Source of the DNA: Psychroserpens sp. SPM9
GTDB lineage: Bacteria; Bacteroidota; Bacteroidia; Flavobacteriales; Flavobacteriaceae
NCBI RefSeq assembly: GCF_025153525.1
Contig: NZ_JANZNR010000002.1
Span: 248,001 to 312,000, forward strand
Direction of reading: 5' to 3'
Length of the DNA stretch: 64,000 nucleotides
Positions within the stretch are counted from its first letter, which is position 1. The number at the start of each line of letters is the position of its first letter. Shown piece after piece: positions 61,444 through 64,000 of this stretch. The notes beneath the pieces were generated by a model. It did no database searches. It worked only from the letters and a program-made list of their open reading frames with translations, and was not told the origin of the DNA. The translations under genes and the position numbers were made by a program.

Positions 61444-61866
61444 CTAGTTTAACTGTGTTTGGTATGCAATGGCATACATTTTAATTTGTTTTATCATACT
61501 CACCAATCCATTTGCTCGTGTTGGTGATAAATGTTCTTTCAGACCAATTTGGTCGATAAAATCGGTATTACTTTCAATAATAGCTTTGGGATGCTGATTA
61601 GAAAAGGCTCTAATTAAAATTGCAATAATGCCTTTAGTGATAATCGCATCACTATCGGCTGTAAATTCAACTTTATCGTCGTTCATTTGCGCATGTAACC
61701 AGACTTTACTCTGGCATCCTTTAATAATATGATCTTCTGTTTTGTATTGCGCATCAATTAAGGGCAAAGTCTTACCAAGATCTATCATGTATTGATAGCG
61801 TTCTTCCCAATCATCAAACATTGAAAACTCGTCTATAATATCTTCTTGTATTTCTGCAATGGTCAT
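61444..61866 (-). CDS. sufE: Cysteine desulfuration protein SufE
   Basis: A 140-residue sulfur acceptor that takes persulfide sulfur from SufS and boosts its activity. The SufE pattern is clear: IIDEFSMFDDWEERYQYMID, LGKTLPLIDAQYKTEDHIIK, then the active Cys in GCQSKVWLHAQ. The start is uncertain: ATGs at 61866, 61872 and 61890 are in frame, and 61866 (MTIAEIQEDI) matches the family N-terminus best. A longer frame from a TTG at 61908 is rejected because that codon lies inside a TAnnTTTG box. Confidence 0.93.
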   Translation of the reverse strand: MTIAEIQEDIIDEFSMFDDWEERYQYMIDLGKTLPLIDAQYKTEDHIIKGCQSKVWLHAQMNDDKVEFTADSDAIITKGIIAILIRAFSNQHPKAIIESNTDFIDQIGLKEHLSPTRANGLVSMIKQIKMYAIAYQTQLN

Positions 61867-61905
61867 CTTCATTTTTTTTGATTTCAACATCGGTTTCCGG
61901 AGACA

Positions 61906-61913
61906 CAAAGATA
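61906..61913 (-). promoter_or_regulatory. Candidate -7 box upstream of sufE
   Basis: Minus strand TATCTTTG, exact TAnnTTTG match, in the short gap between the preceding lipoprotein-like gene and sufE. It suggests an internal promoter for sufE and downstream genes. Confidence 0.45.
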
Positions 61914-61921
61914 AGACTTAT

Positions 61922-62416
61922 CTACTGCTTCTCAACGATATCTTTGATATATAGTATTTTTTCAACTATATCAAGAATTGCTTTCGGAGGTTTTCCGTGA
62001 TCAAAGCTTTTGCTTCTATAGATTTCGCCGCCTTTTGAAATTTCTAAAAAGGCCGCAGGAGCAGCATCATGATGATGTGTTTTAGAAGGCGCTTCATAAT
62101 CTGAAAGAGCGGTTTCGTCTATGGCACTCAACAATTGGATAAATGCCTCTTTTTCTTCCTTCGGAATTAAACGCGTTGTGATAGCCTTTAAGTTATAATC
62201 GTTCGTATATTTTATAGAATCACCTTCTATCCATATTTGCAAATAAAAGCCTCTTGTGGACGCACGATAACTAGTGATTTCATGGTCTTGAAGTCTCATT
62301 TCTGAAGCTTGTAGCGTCAATTCTGAAGATGCCTCATGAGTTCCCATCTGTGCTTTCTTTTGATCACATTCCTTTGCCGAAATTAGCATAACGAATAAAC
62401 ATATTATGAGTTTCAT
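61922..62416 (-). CDS. Exported protein of unknown function between sufS and sufE
   Basis: A 164-residue protein with a short signal segment (KLIICLFVMLISAKEC). The Cys at residue 17 might be lipidated, though the preceding residues are not a canonical lipobox. The mature part has a beta-rich region (GFYLQIWIEGDSIKY) and a His cluster (SKTHHHDAAPAAFLEISKGG) that could bind metal. It lies 51 bp after sufS and 55 bp before the preferred sufE start. Comparable small hypothetical genes occur in flavobacterial suf loci. Role unknown. Confidence 0.68.
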   Translation of the reverse strand: MKLIICLFVMLISAKECDQKKAQMGTHEASSELTLQASEMRLQDHEITSYRASTRGFYLQIWIEGDSIKYTNDYNLKAITTRLIPKEEKEAFIQLLSAIDETALSDYEAPSKTHHHDAAPAAFLEISKGGEIYRSKSFDHGKPPKAILDIVEKILYIKDIVEKQ

Positions 62417-62467
62417 ACCTTTTAGCTTTTAGTGTTTACAGTAATATTACAAAAAAGAAGCCAAACT

Positions 62468-63688
62468 TTAAGACAGCATCATTTTTGCTTTCTTAACACC
62501 TGAAATTAAAGCGTCTATTTCGGCTTTAGTATTGTAAAATGCAAAGGAGGCTCTAACGGTTCCTGGAATATTGAAAAAATCCATAATAGGTTGAGCACAA
62601 TGGTGTCCTGTTCGAACCGCAATACCCATTTTGTCCAATATGGTTCCTACATCGTATGGATGAATATCTTTCAGATTAAAAGAAATTACCGATGTTTTGT
62701 TTTTTAAATCTTTTGGACCAATAATCTCCAAGCCTTCAATTTCTAGCAACTGTGCTGTGGCATATTCTAAAAGTTCATGCTCATAGCGTGAAATTGCATC
62801 AAAGCCAATGGCATTCATATAATCTACAGCAGCTCCAAAGGCAATTCCGCCACAAATATTAGGCGTTCCTGCTTCAAATTTATGAGGCAAACCAGCATAG
62901 GTCGTTTTTTCAAAAGACACCTGATCTATCATTTCGCCACCACCTTGATAAGGTGGTAATTTATCGAGCCATTCTTCTTTTCCGTACAGAACACCAACAC
63001 CTGTTGGTCCACACATTTTATGAGCAGAAGCTACATAAAAATCAACATCGAGCGCCTGAACATCGGGTTTGATGTGCGGACACGATTGTGCGCCATCAAT
63101 AAGAACAGCGGCACCAACTTCATGGGCTTTTTGAATGATGGTTTCAATAGGATTAATGGTACCTAAGGCATTCGAAATATGGTTGACAAACACTAGTTTT
63201 GTACGTTCTGAGAGCAGTGCTTCATAAGCATTCATTATTAACTCACCATCAGTAGTCATAGGAATGACTTTTAAAGTCGCTCCTGTTCGCTCACATAACA
63301 TTTGCCAAGGCACAATATTACTATGGTGTTCTAATGCCGATACTATAACCTCATCATGCGCATCTAACAAGCTGGTAAAACCATTAGCCACTAAATTAAT
63401 ACCATGTGTTGTCCCAGAGGTTAGTAGTATTTCATAGCTATGCTTGGCATTAAAATGCTGTTGAATTTTAAGTCGGGCATCTTCGTATAAATCGGTGGCC
63501 TCCTGACTTAAAGTATGAACACCTCTATGAATATTAGCATTGTAATTTGAATAATAATCTACAATCACATCAATCACTTGTTGTGGTGTTTGTGAGGTTG
63601 CGGCATTATCAAAATATACTAAAGGCTTTCCGTTGACCTGTCTGTTAAGGATAGGAAAATCTGCTCTAATGTTATCAATATTTATCAT
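62468..63688 (-). CDS. sufS: Cysteine desulfurase SufS
   Basis: A 406-residue PLP-dependent enzyme that removes sulfur from cysteine for Fe-S cluster assembly. The PLP lysine is Lys224 in SAHKMCGPTGVG, the PLP-phosphate/His region is ALEHHSNIVPWQ, and the catalytic persulfide Cys is Cys364 in RTGHHCAQP, which is the group II (SufS-type) motif. Length is standard. A TAATTTTG box lies 5 nt upstream of the ATG. The scaffold genes sufBCD are not seen; the next gene upstream is a divergent PadR regulator, so the SUF locus is split or rearranged here. Confidence 0.96.
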   Translation of the reverse strand: MINIDNIRADFPILNRQVNGKPLVYFDNAATSQTPQQVIDVIVDYYSNYNANIHRGVHTLSQEATDLYEDARLKIQQHFNAKHSYEILLTSGTTHGINLVANGFTSLLDAHDEVIVSALEHHSNIVPWQMLCERTGATLKVIPMTTDGELIMNAYEALLSERTKLVFVNHISNALGTINPIETIIQKAHEVGAAVLIDGAQSCPHIKPDVQALDVDFYVASAHKMCGPTGVGVLYGKEEWLDKLPPYQGGGEMIDQVSFEKTTYAGLPHKFEAGTPNICGGIAFGAAVDYMNAIGFDAISRYEHELLEYATAQLLEIEGLEIIGPKDLKNKTSVISFNLKDIHPYDVGTILDKMGIAVRTGHHCAQPIMDFFNIPGTVRASFAFYNTKAEIDALISGVKKAKMMLS

Positions 63689-63693
63689 AGATA

Positions 63694-63701
63694 CAAAATT
63701 A
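63694..63701 (-). promoter_or_regulatory. Candidate -7 box of sufS
   Basis: Minus strand TAATTTTG, exact TAnnTTTG match, ending 5 nt before the ATG. The transcript would be leaderless or have a very short leader. Confidence 0.5.
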
Positions 63702-63766
63702 CAAGATGTTTATCTAATATGTCATTTATAAAAAAAAACTTATAAAATTTTTAGCATTTTGTTTGT

Positions 63767-63787
63767 ATACATTTAAATAAAATGTAT
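63767..63787. promoter_or_regulatory. Candidate PadR operator overlapping its promoter
   Basis: ATACATTT (63767-63774) and AAATGTAT (63780-63787) are perfect complements with a 5-bp spacer. The palindrome fills the spacer between TTTG (63762-63765) and TATTTTTA (63785-63792), a plausible -33/-7 pair for the PadR gene. The position fits autorepression; this is inference from symmetry and placement. Confidence 0.5.
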
Positions 63788-63796
63788 TTTTATCAC

Positions 63797-64000
63797 ATGT
63801 ATAGCAAAGAACTCACCAAAGGAACCTTACAACCTATTATATTAAAACTCGTAAACAGTCGAGATAAAATGTATGGTTACGAGATTACACAAGAAGTAAA
63901 AAAATTAACGTCTGGAAAAATAGATATTTCAGAAGGTGCTCTGTATCCAATTCTGCATAAACTAGAAGCTAAAGGTGTTTTAGATACAGAAAAAGTATAT
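63797..64000 (+). CDS. PadR family transcriptional regulator (partial, cut by window end)
   Basis: The first 68 codons of a winged-helix regulator. MYSKELTKGTLQPIILKLVN, MYGYEITQEVKKLTSGKIDI and SEGALYPILHKLEAKGVLDT are the typical PadR N-terminal elements. An in-frame ATG at 63782 lies inside the operator-like palindrome, so the start at 63797 is preferred; with the proposed promoter the message would be near-leaderless. PadR genes in Bacteroidota often precede a small membrane protein with PspC or DUF-type domains; that part is outside the window. It is divergent from sufS. Confidence 0.9.
   Translation, partial: MYSKELTKGTLQPIILKLVNSRDKMYGYEITQEVKKLTSGKIDISEGALYPILHKLEAKGVLDTEKVY

Noticed and set aside
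61867-61908. Longer SufE from a TTG at 61908
   Set aside because: The TTG lies inside a TAnnTTTG box and SufE homologues start near MTIxEIQ.
1-64000. tRNA, rRNA, CRISPR, prophage or plasmid genes
   Set aside because: Reading both strands gave no recognisable tRNA arm pattern, rRNA segment, repeat-spacer array, integrase or replication gene; a tRNAscan or Rfam run would be needed to exclude small RNAs fully.

Overview
The window is chromosomal DNA from a member of the Bacteroidota, almost certainly a marine-type Flavobacteriaceae. The base composition is AT-rich. Many genes carry -7 boxes of the Bacteroidota type TAnnTTTG, and Shine-Dalgarno sites are weak or absent. Diagnostic families present are type IX secretion (T9SS) type-B C-terminal domains, PorP/SprF and PorE-like proteins, the Bat aerotolerance operon, DUF1501/DUF1800, DUF5689, DUF2480 and DUF3078. 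No rRNA, tRNA, CRISPR array, transposase or prophage gene was seen. The genus cannot be fixed from the sequence alone.

Layout. 1-4.8 kb: an inorganic-carbon/anion cluster on the minus strand (SulP transporter, universal stress protein, second SulP, beta-carbonic anhydrase cut by the window edge). 4.9-15.2 kb: a small secreted protein, then a complete Bat locus on the minus strand (MoxR ATPase, DUF58, a BatD-like two-span membrane protein, BatA, BatB, an unrelated secreted protein, BatC, a 44-codon remnant resembling BatD, BatD, BatE). 15.3-16.8 kb: two DUF4382 lipoproteins. 16.9-20.3 kb: a four-gene plus-strand operon (aldo/keto reductase, HD hydrolase, phosphodiester glycosidase-like protein, AlbA_2 protein). 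20.3-24.0 kb: a lipoprotein, a 528-bp gene-free stretch with two tandem structured RNA candidates, then DUF1501/DUF1800. 24.1-36 kb: an ALDH7-type dehydrogenase, isoaspartyl peptidase, and the alpha-2-macroglobulin / monooxygenase / PBP1C group. 36-42 kb: a secreted endonuclease/exonuclease/phosphatase-family (EEP) hydrolase divergent from a TonB receptor and DUF5689 lipoprotein. 42-55 kb: two giant T9SS adhesin-like proteins flanking PorP/SprF and PorE-like partners. 55-64 kb: a second EEP protein, HflX, and the tail of a SUF iron-sulfur locus (SufS, SufE, DUF59, DUF2480, DUF3078) with an ABC exporter inserted, ending in a partial PadR regulator.

Working together. The SulP/carbonic anhydrase genes probably handle bicarbonate. 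The Bat proteins form a MoxR-vWA-TPR envelope system. The alpha-2-macroglobulin and PBP1C genes echo the yfhM-pbpC pair of enterobacteria (periplasmic protease trapping plus wall repair). The adhesin-PorP-PorE operon is a T9SS substrate with its outer-membrane partners.

The most interesting unexplained signal is at 21080-21440. Two 150-bp plus-strand repeats have near-identical promoter-like and 5' segments, and each ends in a hairpin-plus-T-run whose stem carries compensatory base changes between copies. Their 5' segment is shared with the leader of the divergent lipoprotein gene.
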